NCBI GenBank assembly: GCA_947478865.1
Contig: CANJXF010000007.1
Location: 65,273 to 100,755 of the forward strand
Source: Verrucomicrobiales bacterium
GTDB taxonomy: Bacteria > Verrucomicrobiota > Verrucomicrobiia > Limisphaerales > CANJXF01
DNA length: 35,483 bases
Direction: 5' to 3'
A model generated the notes under the pieces. The model saw only the letters and a list, made by a program, of their open reading frames with translations. It was not told where the DNA came from and made no database searches. Positions 6,928-14,946 of the stretch are shown here, one piece after another (positions within the stretch are counted from its first letter, which is position 1; each line of letters begins with the position of its first letter). The position numbers and the translations under genes are program-made.

Positions 6928-9327
6928 ATGAATCGCCCCAAATCCCACTCCTTAAGCAAGCCGGTCGTTACCAAACCGCAATCTCCGTCTTCCCAACCGC
7001 GAATCGTCTTGCTGCTCCTCGCATCTGTGCTGACGCTGGGCTGGCTGCCAGCTCAGGCAAAGCTAAAGCTGGCGGACGGTGGAACGGCTCGTTGCGTGAT
7101 TGTGACCCAGCCGGGCGCCACACCAGCAGAACGTTACGCTGCGGAGGAACTCGCGGCCACGCTCAAACAAATCACCGGGGCGTCGTTTGTGACAAAGGAG
7201 TTGGCCGACCATGCTCCGGAGTCGGCCATCGTGGTGGGCGCCGGACCGTTGACGGCCAGGTTGTTTCCCGAGGTGGATCTGGCCACTTTCGGCGGCGAGG
7301 AATACCTCATTCGCACACACGGTGGGCGCCTGCTGCTTGCTGGTGGCCGACCGCGCGGGACGCTCTATGCCGTCTATCGCTTTTTACAGGATCAACTGGG
7401 CGTCCGCTACTACGCCCCCTGGTTCACCCACTATCCGGATCGCGCGTCGCTAACGCTCGGAACGTTGAATGTGCGCGGCAAGCCCGCGTTCGAGTATCGC
7501 GATCCGTTCTGGTTTCCAGCCTTTGATGGCGACTGGGCGGCGCGCAACGGCTCCACCAGCGCCACCGCGCGGCTCACGGAGAAACACGGCGGGCAGACGA
7601 CCTACAAAGGGTTTGTCCACACATTCTATCCGCTTGTGCCGCCGGACCCGCATTTTAAAACGCATCCCGAATGGTACTCGCTCGTGAAGGGCAAGCGGGT
7701 GGCGGAGGGCGCGCAACTTTGCACAACCGATCCGCAGTTGCGCGACTTCATCGTCGAGCGGGTGAAAGCCTGGCTGCGCGAATCGCCGGATGCGAAGATC
7801 GTTTCCGTATCGCAAAACGATCACGCCGGCGCGTGCGAATGCGCGCGGTGCGCGGCGGTGGACGAGCGCGAGGGCACGCATGCCGGATCGCTGCTGGAGC
7901 TGGTGAATTACATGGCCGAGAAAATTGAGCCGGAGTTTCCAAACGTGCTCGTGGATACGCTCGCCTATCAATACACGCGCAAAGCGCCGAAGACTTTGCG
8001 CCCGCGCCGCAACGTCATTATCCGGCTCTGCTCCATCGAGTGCAATTTTGCCAAACCGCTCACCGATCCGAGCAATGAATTGTTCGCGCGCGACATCCGC
8101 GACTGGCATCGGCTCACCGAGCGGCTTTACATCTGGGATTACACGACGGACTTCTCGCACTATCTGCTGCCGTTTCCGAATTATTACGTGCTCGGGCCGA
8201 ACGTGCGTTTCTTCCATCAGAACGGCGTGGTTGGCCTGTTCGAGCAGGGCGCGTATCAGTCCTCCAGCGGCGAAATGTCCGAGATGCGCGCATGGGTGAT
8301 CGTACAGTTGCTGTGGAATCCCTACCAGGACGATCGCAAGCTGGTGCGCGAATTCATCGAAGCTTATTATGGCAGGCCCTCCGCGCCGTTCATCTTGAAG
8401 CACCTCGATCTCATCAGCAAAGCCGCACAACCCTACTATGTCGGCATCGGCCATCCGGATGCGAGTCCGTATCTGCGCTTCCCAACGCTGGTGAAGGCGG
8501 AGCAACTGTGGCAACAGGCCGAGGATGCCGCGCGCGGTCAACCAGATCGCCTCTGGCGCATTCGGCAGGCGCGACTACCAATCAGTTATCTCTGGCTCTC
8601 GCAATGGGTGGGCTTGCAGCGCGAGTGCCGCGAGTTGGGCGCGACGTGGCCGATTCATCCCTCGCGCAAAGCCTACGCCGCGCAATGGCTCGCGACGGTG
8701 AACGAACCCGGCCCCGCCGGCTGGACGCCGATGACGATCATGCGCGAGTCCGGGCAGAAGCCCGTTGATTTTGCCGCTGAGGTTGGCAGCGACCCGGCTG
8801 AAGCGCTCTACGAACCAGCGAAGAGTCACGCCGTTGCTTCGCTGCCGGATGATCTGCCAGCCGATGAACGAAAATCCGCCATCAGCGTGCAGGATGACAG
8901 TGCCGTTATTTTCCGTGAACCCGCTTGCGCCCGCCCGACGGCCGATGCGGCGGCTTCGGATGGCGTTGCGATTCAGATGACCGCCGGCCCGAACGGCGCA
9001 CGCGGCGCGATTGAGATTCACGGCGGAAAGTTTCCGGCAGCCTTCAAGCCCGGACGCTACAAAGTTTATTACGTTGCCCGCATCGAGGTTGCTGATCCGG
9101 CGAAGCCACAGGCAACGGCGTTCAGTGCGCGCGTGCATGACGGGCCTTCGGGAAAATACATCGCCGAGCGAGCCGTCAAGGTTTCCGAAACTGCGCCAGG
9201 TTATCGCTCGTATCTCGTCGGCACAATGGAACTGGGTCAATACACGCGCCTATGGATGGGCCACGCGCATGACGACGCGGTGAAAACCGTGTGGCTTGAT
9301 CGCGCTGTCCTGGTCCCGGTGAAGTAG
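6928..9327 (+). CDS. exported DUF4838 domain protein (glycoside hydrolase-like)
   Basis: The 799-residue protein has a long basic n-region and an export signal (RIVLLLLASVLTLGWLPAQA, about 26-45). An alpha/beta domain like the GH20/GH67 N-terminal domain follows (about 50-160, ending GGRPRGTLYAVYRFLQ). The DUF4838 TIM-barrel-like region (about 165-600) contains FVHTFYPLVPPDPHFKTHPEW and a cysteine cluster C303-x-C305-x2-C308 after SVSQNDHAGA. The C-terminal 150 residues look like a beta-sandwich (GRYKVYYVARIEV, then a WLDRAVL ending), possibly carbohydrate-binding. DUF4838 proteins are widespread in glycan-degrading Verrucomicrobiota and Bacteroidota, but I know of no proven reaction. It lies 77 bp after the phosphoesterase gene and 41 bp before the oxidoreductase gene, so cotranscription is plausible. 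The remnant at 1264 is its truncated paralogue. Confidence 0.88.
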   Translation: MNRPKSHSLSKPVVTKPQSPSSQPRIVLLLLASVLTLGWLPAQAKLKLADGGTARCVIVTQPGATPAERYAAEELAATLKQITGASFVTKELADHAPESAIVVGAGPLTARLFPEVDLATFGGEEYLIRTHGGRLLLAGGRPRGTLYAVYRFLQDQLGVRYYAPWFTHYPDRASLTLGTLNVRGKPAFEYRDPFWFPAFDGDWAARNGSTSATARLTEKHGGQTTYKGFVHTFYPLVPPDPHFKTHPEWYSLVKGKRVAEGAQLCTTDPQLRDFIVERVKAWLRESPDAKIVSVSQNDHAGACECARCAAVDEREGTHAGSLLELVNYMAEKIEPEFPNVLVDTLAYQYTRKAPKTLRPRRNVIIRLCSIECNFAKPLTDPSNELFARDIRDWHRLTERLYIWDYTTDFSHYLLPFPNYYVLGPNVRFFHQNGVVGLFEQGAYQSSSGEMSEMRAWVIVQLLWNPYQDDRKLVREFIEAYYGRPSAPFILKHLDLISKAAQPYYVGIGHPDASPYLRFPTLVKAEQLWQQAEDAARGQPDRLWRIRQARLPISYLWLSQWVGLQRECRELGATWPIHPSRKAYAAQWLATVNEPGPAGWTPMTIMRESGQKPVDFAAEVGSDPAEALYEPAKSHAVASLPDDLPADERKSAISVQDDSAVIFREPACARPTADAAASDGVAIQMTAGPNGARGAIEIHGGKFPAAFKPGRYKVYYVARIEVADPAKPQATAFSARVHDGPSGKYIAERAVKVSETAPGYRSYLVGTMELGQYTRLWMGHAHDDAVKTVWLDRAVLVPVK

Positions 9328-9368
9328 GAAAATCATTTCGCAATCATCAACTAATGCAGGAGTCTCAC

Positions 9369-10760
9369 ATGTCACAAAAACCTGATATCAACCGGCGGCA
9401 ATTCATCAACACGAGCGGCAAGATCAGCCTCGGCCTCGCCGCGCTGGGTGGCTTCAATACCTGGAGCGCGAACGCCAGAATCATCGGCGCGAACGAGCGC
9501 ATCCGCCTCGCGGTTTGCGGCGTGCGCAAGCGCGGCTTTGATCACGTGCGGCTGTTCTCCGAAATCCCGAACGTCTCCATCGAGGCGATCTGTGACATCG
9601 ACGAAAACGTTCTCCGCGAACGCGTCGCGAAAATGGAAGAACTCAAACTGCCGAAACCCCGCACCTACACCGATGTTCGCAAGCTGCTGGAGGATCAGTC
9701 CATTGACGCCGTGTGCATTGCCACCCCGCATCATTGGCATGCGTTGATTGCGTTTTGGGCGATGCAGGCGGGCAAGGACGTGTATGTCGAGAAGCCCTGC
9801 TCGCACAACTGGTGGGAGGGCCGGCAACTCATCCGCGCGTCGAAACGTTATAGCCGCATCATACAGCACGGCACGCAGACCCGTTCTTCCGAATCCGCGA
9901 ACGAGGCCATCCAGCATCTGCACAAGGGGACTATCGGCGAGGTCTATCTGGCGCGCGGCTTGTGCTTCAAGCGTCGGCCCAGCATCGGGCACACCCCTCC
10001 TGAACCGGTGCCGGCGGGTGTGAACTACGATCTGTGGACCGGCCCCGCGCCGGCGCATCCGTTCACCAGGAATCGCTTCCACTACAACTGGCATTGGTTC
10101 TGGGAATACGGCAACGGCGACCTCGGCAACCAGGGCGTGCATCAGGTGGACATCGCGCGCTGGGGACTCGGCGTCGGCTTCCCGAACAAGGTCACCGCGA
10201 TGGGCGGCCATTTCGTGAACGACGACGACCAGACCACGCCGAATACGCTCGCGTGCTCGTTCCAATACGACCTGCCCGGCGGCAAGCGCAAGATGATCGA
10301 ATTCGAAGTGCGTCACGGCATCACCAATCGCGAGGCGGATATCGGCACGGAAAAACTTGGCAGCGGGAATCAAGGCCCGAACACCATCGGCAACATCTTC
10401 TACGGCGCGGACGGCTATCTCGCGCTCGGTGATGAAGACACGGCGAACGCCTACCAATTCTGGCTCGGTTCGGAAATGAAAGCCGGCCCGACCGGTCACA
10501 AAGGCGGCAGCCGCTACGCCTTCGCGAACTTCATCAAAGCCCTGCGCAGCCGCAAACAATTGGATATCGCCGCGACCATCGAGGAAGGCCACATTTCCTG
10601 CACGCTGGTGCATCTGGCGAACGCGTCCTATCGCCTGGGTCGCTCGTTGAACTTCGATCCCGCAAAGGAAGAGGTCATCGGCGATTCCGAGGCGAACCGG
10701 CTGCTGCGCGATGCCGATCGCGGCTATCGGAAGGGATTCCGGATTCCGGAGCACATTTAA
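9369..10760 (+). CDS. Tat-exported Gfo/Idh/MocA family oxidoreductase
   Basis: This is an NAD(P)-dependent sugar oxidoreductase of about 463 residues. ATG 9369 is preferred over the in-frame ATG at 9354 because AGGAG (9358-9362) lies 6 nt before it. The N-terminus carries a twin-arginine signal (NRRQFINTSGKISLGLAALGGF), so the folded enzyme with bound cofactor is probably moved to the periplasm. The Rossmann segment begins IRLAVCGVRKRGFDHV, slightly unlike the usual GxGxxG. The family EKP motif is present in DVYVEKPCSHNWWEG, and the C-terminal domain includes GDLGNQGVHQVDIARWGLG with the conserved Asp/His region. Members with this architecture are numerous in Verrucomicrobiota and Planctomycetota and often sit with ThuA, DUF1080 and sugar isomerases, as here about 12 kb away. 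The substrate is not predictable from sequence. Confidence 0.92.
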   Translation: MSQKPDINRRQFINTSGKISLGLAALGGFNTWSANARIIGANERIRLAVCGVRKRGFDHVRLFSEIPNVSIEAICDIDENVLRERVAKMEELKLPKPRTYTDVRKLLEDQSIDAVCIATPHHWHALIAFWAMQAGKDVYVEKPCSHNWWEGRQLIRASKRYSRIIQHGTQTRSSESANEAIQHLHKGTIGEVYLARGLCFKRRPSIGHTPPEPVPAGVNYDLWTGPAPAHPFTRNRFHYNWHWFWEYGNGDLGNQGVHQVDIARWGLGVGFPNKVTAMGGHFVNDDDQTTPNTLACSFQYDLPGGKRKMIEFEVRHGITNREADIGTEKLGSGNQGPNTIGNIFYGADGYLALGDEDTANAYQFWLGSEMKAGPTGHKGGSRYAFANFIKALRSRKQLDIAATIEEGHISCTLVHLANASYRLGRSLNFDPAKEEVIGDSEANRLLRDADRGYRKGFRIPEHI

Positions 10761-10837
10761 CCGCTTGGTTGAAAACTCCGATTGCCGCGCCGACGGCGCT
10801 TTGGAGTGCGGCGACTTGTCGTCGTCGAATGTAGTGA

Positions 10838-11059
10838 GAACGCCAACGACGTTCCAGCCTTCAGCCCAGGGTTGCGCCAAAGGCGCTACCCTGGGGGCAC
10901 AGTCAAACGTTTCACAACCCTGAAAGGGTTGAAGCCATGGGCAAAGCCCGAACCGATTCAACCCCTTCAGGGTTGGAGGAAATTTAGGCGACTTACCCAG
11001 GGTAGGCGTTCGTTCCTCGCGCCAACCCTGGGCTGGAAGATGGAACGCCGTTGGCGTTC
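10838..11059. repeat. nested palindromic intergenic element (about 220 bp, cruciform-like)
   Basis: The 510-bp gap between the oxidoreductase and sigma-factor genes is dominated by nested inverted repeats with one centre near 10944. Paired arms are: 10838-10855 with 11042-11059 (gaacgccaacgacgttcc against its complement, 17 of 18); 10862-10878 with about 11019-11035 (core cagcccagggttg); 10887-10895 with 10996-11004 (taccctggg, perfect); and 10915-10933 with 10957-10975 (caaccctgaaagggttgaa, 18 of 19). At the tip, gggc (10939-10942) pairs with gccc (10946-10949) across a 3-base loop. The third and fourth arms are also self-complementary or nearly so. It looks like a REP/MITE-like dispersed element. 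Read-through frames across it on both strands are by-products of its composition. Confidence 0.8.
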
Positions 11060-11270
11060 TGGTTGGCGGGCTTTCGCTAACCATTTCGCTAACCGCAAAC
11101 GCAGACCGGTCGGCCAGGCGAAAAAAGCGGTGACGAGTCACCTCACTTTAAAGGTTGCGCCGTGGGGTCGGCCAGCCCGTAATTCGGACAGACTCCGAGG
11201 CATTTCCCGCTTTCGCTCAAACTTTTTTGTTCGGTTTCGCCCTTCGGCGGCATTTTACTGGTGATTGAAC

Positions 11271-13097
11271 ATGACAGACCACCAAACCTTGCTCGCCGAA
11301 TACACCCGGAACGGCTCGGACGCCGCCTTTCGGGAACTGGTCACCCGCTACGTTGACCTGGTCTTTTCGACGGCGCTCCGGTTGGTCGAGGGCGACACGC
11401 ATCGGGCGGAAGATGTGGTGCAGACCGTCTTTGTGGACCTGGCCCGAGTCGCGCGGACGCTTCCTGCGGATGTTAAACTGGGCGGTTGGTTGCACCGGGA
11501 CACCTGTTTCGTGGCCGCCACCCTCATGCGCGGTGAACGCCGTCGTCAATCTCGCGAAAGGCAGGCCGTGGAAATGAATACGCTCCAAAATCACGCCGAA
11601 GCGGACTTCTCCCAGGTCGCGCCGCTGCTCGACGAAGCCATCAATGAACTGGACGAAGCGGATCGCACGGCCATCCTGCTCCGCTTCTTTGAGCAGCAGG
11701 ATTTCCGCGCGGTCGGTCAGGCGCTGGGCAGCAACGAGGACGCCGCCCGCATGAGAGTGAGGCGCGCGTTGGAGAAGTTGGAGGGCTTGCTGAAGCGCCG
11801 GGGTGTCACAACGAGCGCCGCCAGCCTCGGCGTGGTGCTCACGGCCAACGCCGTCCAAGCCGCGCCCGTCGGATTGGCCGTCACGATTTCAACCGCCGCC
11901 GCGCTTGCTGGAACAACCATCGCCGCCACCGCAACCGCCACCGCAATCAAGACCATCGCCATGACCGCACTGCAAAAAACGATTATCGGTGCAACGCTTG
12001 CCGCCGCTGTCGGCACGGGAATTTATGAAGCTCGACAAGCTTCAATGTTGCGCGACCAAGTTCAAACCCTCCAGCGACAGCAAGCGCCACTGGCGGAACA
12101 AATCCAGCAGTTGCAAAGCGAGCGGGATGATGCGACGAATCGATTAGTCGCACTCCGCGACGACAACGAGAGGTTGAATCGAAACACTGGTGAATTGCTC
12201 AAACTGAGAGGAGAAGTCGGCGTGTTACGTCGGCAACAAACCTCACAGCAAGATCAACAACTTGAACAAGAGAAGACGGAAAGGGAATGGATTAAAAGCA
12301 TCGTATATCGAGGCGATGATGACCAAATCAAGTTGTGGCGATCCCGTGGCCCAAATGGAATCCAAATACTCGTTCGGGCGTTGAAGTCTCCAGTGTATGA
12401 TCATTCGACCCGCATGTGCGTCGCGAGCCTTATCAGTCAGTTGGGAAGCTATGCCAGGAGCGCCATTCCAGAACTCATCAGCATGATTAAAACAGAAAAA
12501 GACGAAAGTGTTCGCGGCATCTTGCTTGGATACTTTGAAGGGCCAATCGAAGGGTTGGGGGAAACGGAGAAAGGTGAAATGTTTCCCGAATTAATCCGTG
12601 CGCTACAAAGTAGCAATGGCAGCGTGCGGAATAATGCCCTGGTTTTGCTCCAGTCCTATCCCAACCAATCCGATACTTTGATTCCGCTCATGGTGAAATC
12701 GTTGCAAGATTCCAGTCCGGGAGTTCGACTGATGGCGGTCAAAGCCTTGAAGAAGGTTGATCCACAAAACTCCGCCGGAGTTGAGCAAGTGGCGGTGGTG
12801 GTGGGATGCTTGAACGGCCCGGCGGGCGATACTCCAGGATCGGCCAATGACGCTGCAATCATGTTGGGGGAATTGCATCGCGAGCCGGACTTGGCTGTGC
12901 CTGCTCTCATCCAAAGCCTCCAAAGTGCTGACCGTTATGTCCGCCAAAACTCGGCGGTTGCTCTGAGCAAGTTTGGTGAGCAGGCCAAACCTGCCATCAC
13001 CGCGCTGACGAAAGCGCTCGCAGATTCCGACAGTGGCGTCCGCAGTCAAGCCGCTGCCGCGATAGCCAGCATCAATTCCGCGCCACCTGCGAAATAG
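11271..13097 (+). CDS. ECF-type sigma factor fused to membrane, coiled-coil and HEAT-repeat domains
   Basis: The protein has 608 residues from ATG 11271 (a TTG at 11265 is also in frame). Residues 1-95 match sigma-70 region 2 (AFRELVTRYVDLVFSTALRL, then HRAEDVVQTVFVDLAR). Residues about 120-180 match region 4 (INELDEADRTAILLRFFEQ, then AVGQALGSNEDAARMRVRRA). An Ala/Thr-rich hydrophobic stretch follows (about 182-255) with one or two likely membrane segments, then a coiled coil (about 258-335, rich in Gln/Glu/Leu heptads). The C-terminus carries HEAT-like repeats (about 350-605, for example PALIQSLQSADRYVRQNSAVALSKFG). ECF sigma factors normally end after region 4 at about 190 residues. The extension suggests a membrane-tethered sigma factor with a protein-interaction sensor in place of a separate anti-sigma factor; that role is inference. 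No anti-sigma gene is adjacent. The palindromic element lies just upstream. Confidence 0.9.
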   Translation: MTDHQTLLAEYTRNGSDAAFRELVTRYVDLVFSTALRLVEGDTHRAEDVVQTVFVDLARVARTLPADVKLGGWLHRDTCFVAATLMRGERRRQSRERQAVEMNTLQNHAEADFSQVAPLLDEAINELDEADRTAILLRFFEQQDFRAVGQALGSNEDAARMRVRRALEKLEGLLKRRGVTTSAASLGVVLTANAVQAAPVGLAVTISTAAALAGTTIAATATATAIKTIAMTALQKTIIGATLAAAVGTGIYEARQASMLRDQVQTLQRQQAPLAEQIQQLQSERDDATNRLVALRDDNERLNRNTGELLKLRGEVGVLRRQQTSQQDQQLEQEKTEREWIKSIVYRGDDDQIKLWRSRGPNGIQILVRALKSPVYDHSTRMCVASLISQLGSYARSAIPELISMIKTEKDESVRGILLGYFEGPIEGLGETEKGEMFPELIRALQSSNGSVRNNALVLLQSYPNQSDTLIPLMVKSLQDSSPGVRLMAVKALKKVDPQNSAGVEQVAVVVGCLNGPAGDTPGSANDAAIMLGELHREPDLAVPALIQSLQSADRYVRQNSAVALSKFGEQAKPAITALTKALADSDSGVRSQAAAAIASINSAPPAK

Positions 13098-13133
13098 AGG
13101 ATCAAAGGAATCGCCCGCCAGGGACGATAGCCT

Positions 13134-14915
13134 TCACTTCTTCCCCGCACGATTCACCGCCCGTCGCAACGGCGGACGGACGCGATGGTGATAGGGATCA
13201 TCCGTTTCGATCTGGCAGTGGTAGATCTCCACCAGCCGGAGCATGGCCGCTTCGGCGGTTGGACTGTCAAGGGAGCCACCTGCGAAACGCTCGCGATCCA
13301 GCACCGCCCGCAGTTGCAAGATTTCCCAGCGCCAGTTTCGTCTGGCCCAATCGGGCAGGCGAGCCGCGACGGCTTCGGTGTGGTAGTAGGCCCTCAGGAC
13401 CGCTTCCTGGTCCACGGGCTTTTTGCGATAGGAGTTTGACGCGGTGGCTTCGAGCAGATCAATGACTGCCAGCACGTCATTCGTCACTCCCGGGCCGAAC
13501 TCGTAGGCGATGTATTCCTCGAGGGTGGCCCGGGCGGTTCGGTTCGGATCCCAATAGAACTGAACTACCGCCGCCTTGTTCATGTCCTCATAGATGCCTT
13601 CGCTGTAGGGAAAGCCGCCGCGCACCGACAGCTTGACCTGATCCCACAGCCGCTGAAACCGGGCGGGCAAGGGATTCGCGCCAAAACCGCCCCACGGCGA
13701 GTTGCCCCACATGCTGATCTCCGGAAAGTTGAGCAACGGCAGTTTTCCCGGCACGCCGACATCGAGTGGATACCGCGGAAAATCTTCGTGCGCATCCGCG
13801 AGAATGAAATCCACCCAGCGCTCGCCTTTGGTCAACGCGTCGGTCAGGCCTTGCCATTCGCCTTCGGGCGGTGTGTCGAACATCCAGGTGCTCAACACTG
13901 TTTTCATTTTCGGGAAATAGCTTTGGCACAGCCGCGTCAGATCCCGCGAGAGTTTCAGGTAGCCGTTGCTGCCCCACGGCTGGCATTGTTCACAAGCGCA
14001 ACCACCTTCGTCATACGGCCAGTGGACGAGGATATCGAGGCCGACATCCGCCAGCTTGGCGTAAAGCTGTCGGGCGTTCTCCATCAAGTAGGCGTGGCCC
14101 TCCGGATTGCTCGGGCAAATCGGATGGCCGCTGTTGCCGCGCCGCCCGGTCGGGTCGGGCAGGCGCTTGGCCCGGATGTTCGCCGGCGCGCCGATGAACA
14201 TGCAATTGTTGATGCCGGTGGCGAATTGGATTCCCAACTCGCGGGCCGTGCGGGCGCATTTGCGCACCGCGTCCATGGCGGGCGCGGCCTCCGGATCGTT
14301 CCAGCCCTGAAGATTGATCATTGGAAAGATCACCATGACAGCGTTGACGCCCCAGAGCGCCAGGTCCTCCATGTAACGGGCGATCTCCGCCTCCGATGCC
14401 TGAACATACCAGTTGTGAAAATGGCTGGCGAAATACATGCCGCGCAGCGAGCCGCGCGGCTGCGAAGTGCCGCGCCAGGGCGAGGGTTGAAACGTTCCGT
14501 CATACCGGCTGGTGCGGAGAAGCTTTCCCACCCCATAAAGCAAACCTCGCGGCGAACCTCCAGCCACGCGCACCGCGCCGCCGGTTTGATCCATGCGGAA
14601 AGCCTCGGGCGGCAGGCGATCATCAATCGTCAGGATGATCTGCGCTCGATTGCGGGACTCGACGACGTTCACCGCGCAACGCAGCTCAATCCGATCCTTG
14701 AGAATCGCAAACGTCCGGGCAACGAGCGGATCGGCTGACGCTGGCACTTTTACTCGAACCTCGCGTCGAGTTGTCCCGCCGGGTTGAACCGCGCTTTGCT
14801 GATGGGTGGCGACGCATCCCGGCAATCCCAAGCCGACGGCAGCAACTCCAGCACACTTGAGAAATGTCCTGCGACTGTGCGCATCCAGCATTTGCCTCTC
14901 AACGGGAAAATTCAT
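13134..14915 (-). CDS. Tat-exported lipoprotein, putative glycoside hydrolase (GH20/GH67-like barrel)
   Basis: The 593-residue protein carries a twin-arginine signal SRRTFLKCAGVAAVGLGLPGC (RR at 15-16) whose end, LPGC (31-34), is also a lipobox, so it may be a Tat-exported lipoprotein. An N-terminal alpha/beta domain (about 50-140, ending GGSPRGLLYGVGKLL) parallels that of the DUF4838 protein. A TIM-barrel-like region from about 155 follows (RGMYFASHFHNWYVQASEAE). An acidic pair D302-E303 in HWPYDEGGCACEQC resembles the catalytic Asp-Glu of GH20 enzymes, and it is followed by C306-x-C308-x2-C311, echoing the DUF4838 protein. The reaction is unknown. The annotated ATG lacks an SD; ATG 14891 (MLDAHSRRTF) has GAGAGG 3 nt upstream and gives a more typical short Tat n-region. 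It is the last gene of the - strand operon, 31 bp after its neighbour. Confidence 0.78.
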   Translation of the reverse strand: MNFPVERQMLDAHSRRTFLKCAGVAAVGLGLPGCVATHQQSAVQPGGTTRREVRVKVPASADPLVARTFAILKDRIELRCAVNVVESRNRAQIILTIDDRLPPEAFRMDQTGGAVRVAGGSPRGLLYGVGKLLRTSRYDGTFQPSPWRGTSQPRGSLRGMYFASHFHNWYVQASEAEIARYMEDLALWGVNAVMVIFPMINLQGWNDPEAAPAMDAVRKCARTARELGIQFATGINNCMFIGAPANIRAKRLPDPTGRRGNSGHPICPSNPEGHAYLMENARQLYAKLADVGLDILVHWPYDEGGCACEQCQPWGSNGYLKLSRDLTRLCQSYFPKMKTVLSTWMFDTPPEGEWQGLTDALTKGERWVDFILADAHEDFPRYPLDVGVPGKLPLLNFPEISMWGNSPWGGFGANPLPARFQRLWDQVKLSVRGGFPYSEGIYEDMNKAAVVQFYWDPNRTARATLEEYIAYEFGPGVTNDVLAVIDLLEATASNSYRKKPVDQEAVLRAYYHTEAVAARLPDWARRNWRWEILQLRAVLDRERFAGGSLDSPTAEAAMLRLVEIYHCQIETDDPYHHRVRPPLRRAVNRAGKK

Positions 14916-14946
14916 GGCGCATTACTGACAGAGCACGGCGGGAAAC

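Noticed and set aside
7450-8541. 363-codon - strand frame opposite the DUF4838 gene
   Set aside because: Antisense shadow with no family motif; the + strand frame aligns with a paralogue in the same window.
9372-11141. 589-codon open frame on the - strand opposite the Gfo/Idh/MocA gene and the palindrome
   Set aside because: It lies antisense to a clear gene with Tat signal, RBS and EKP motif, its translation is Arg/Ala/Val-rich with no recognisable domain, and it runs through the palindrome. It is a GC-rich shadow frame.
10782-11264. 160-codon + strand frame across the intergenic gap before the sigma factor gene
   Set aside because: It is made almost entirely of the palindromic repeat; the same arms give similar peptides on both strands.
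11271-11810. Stand-alone ECF sigma factor ending after region 4
   Set aside because: There is no stop codon or frame break; the reading frame continues through the membrane, coiled-coil and HEAT parts.
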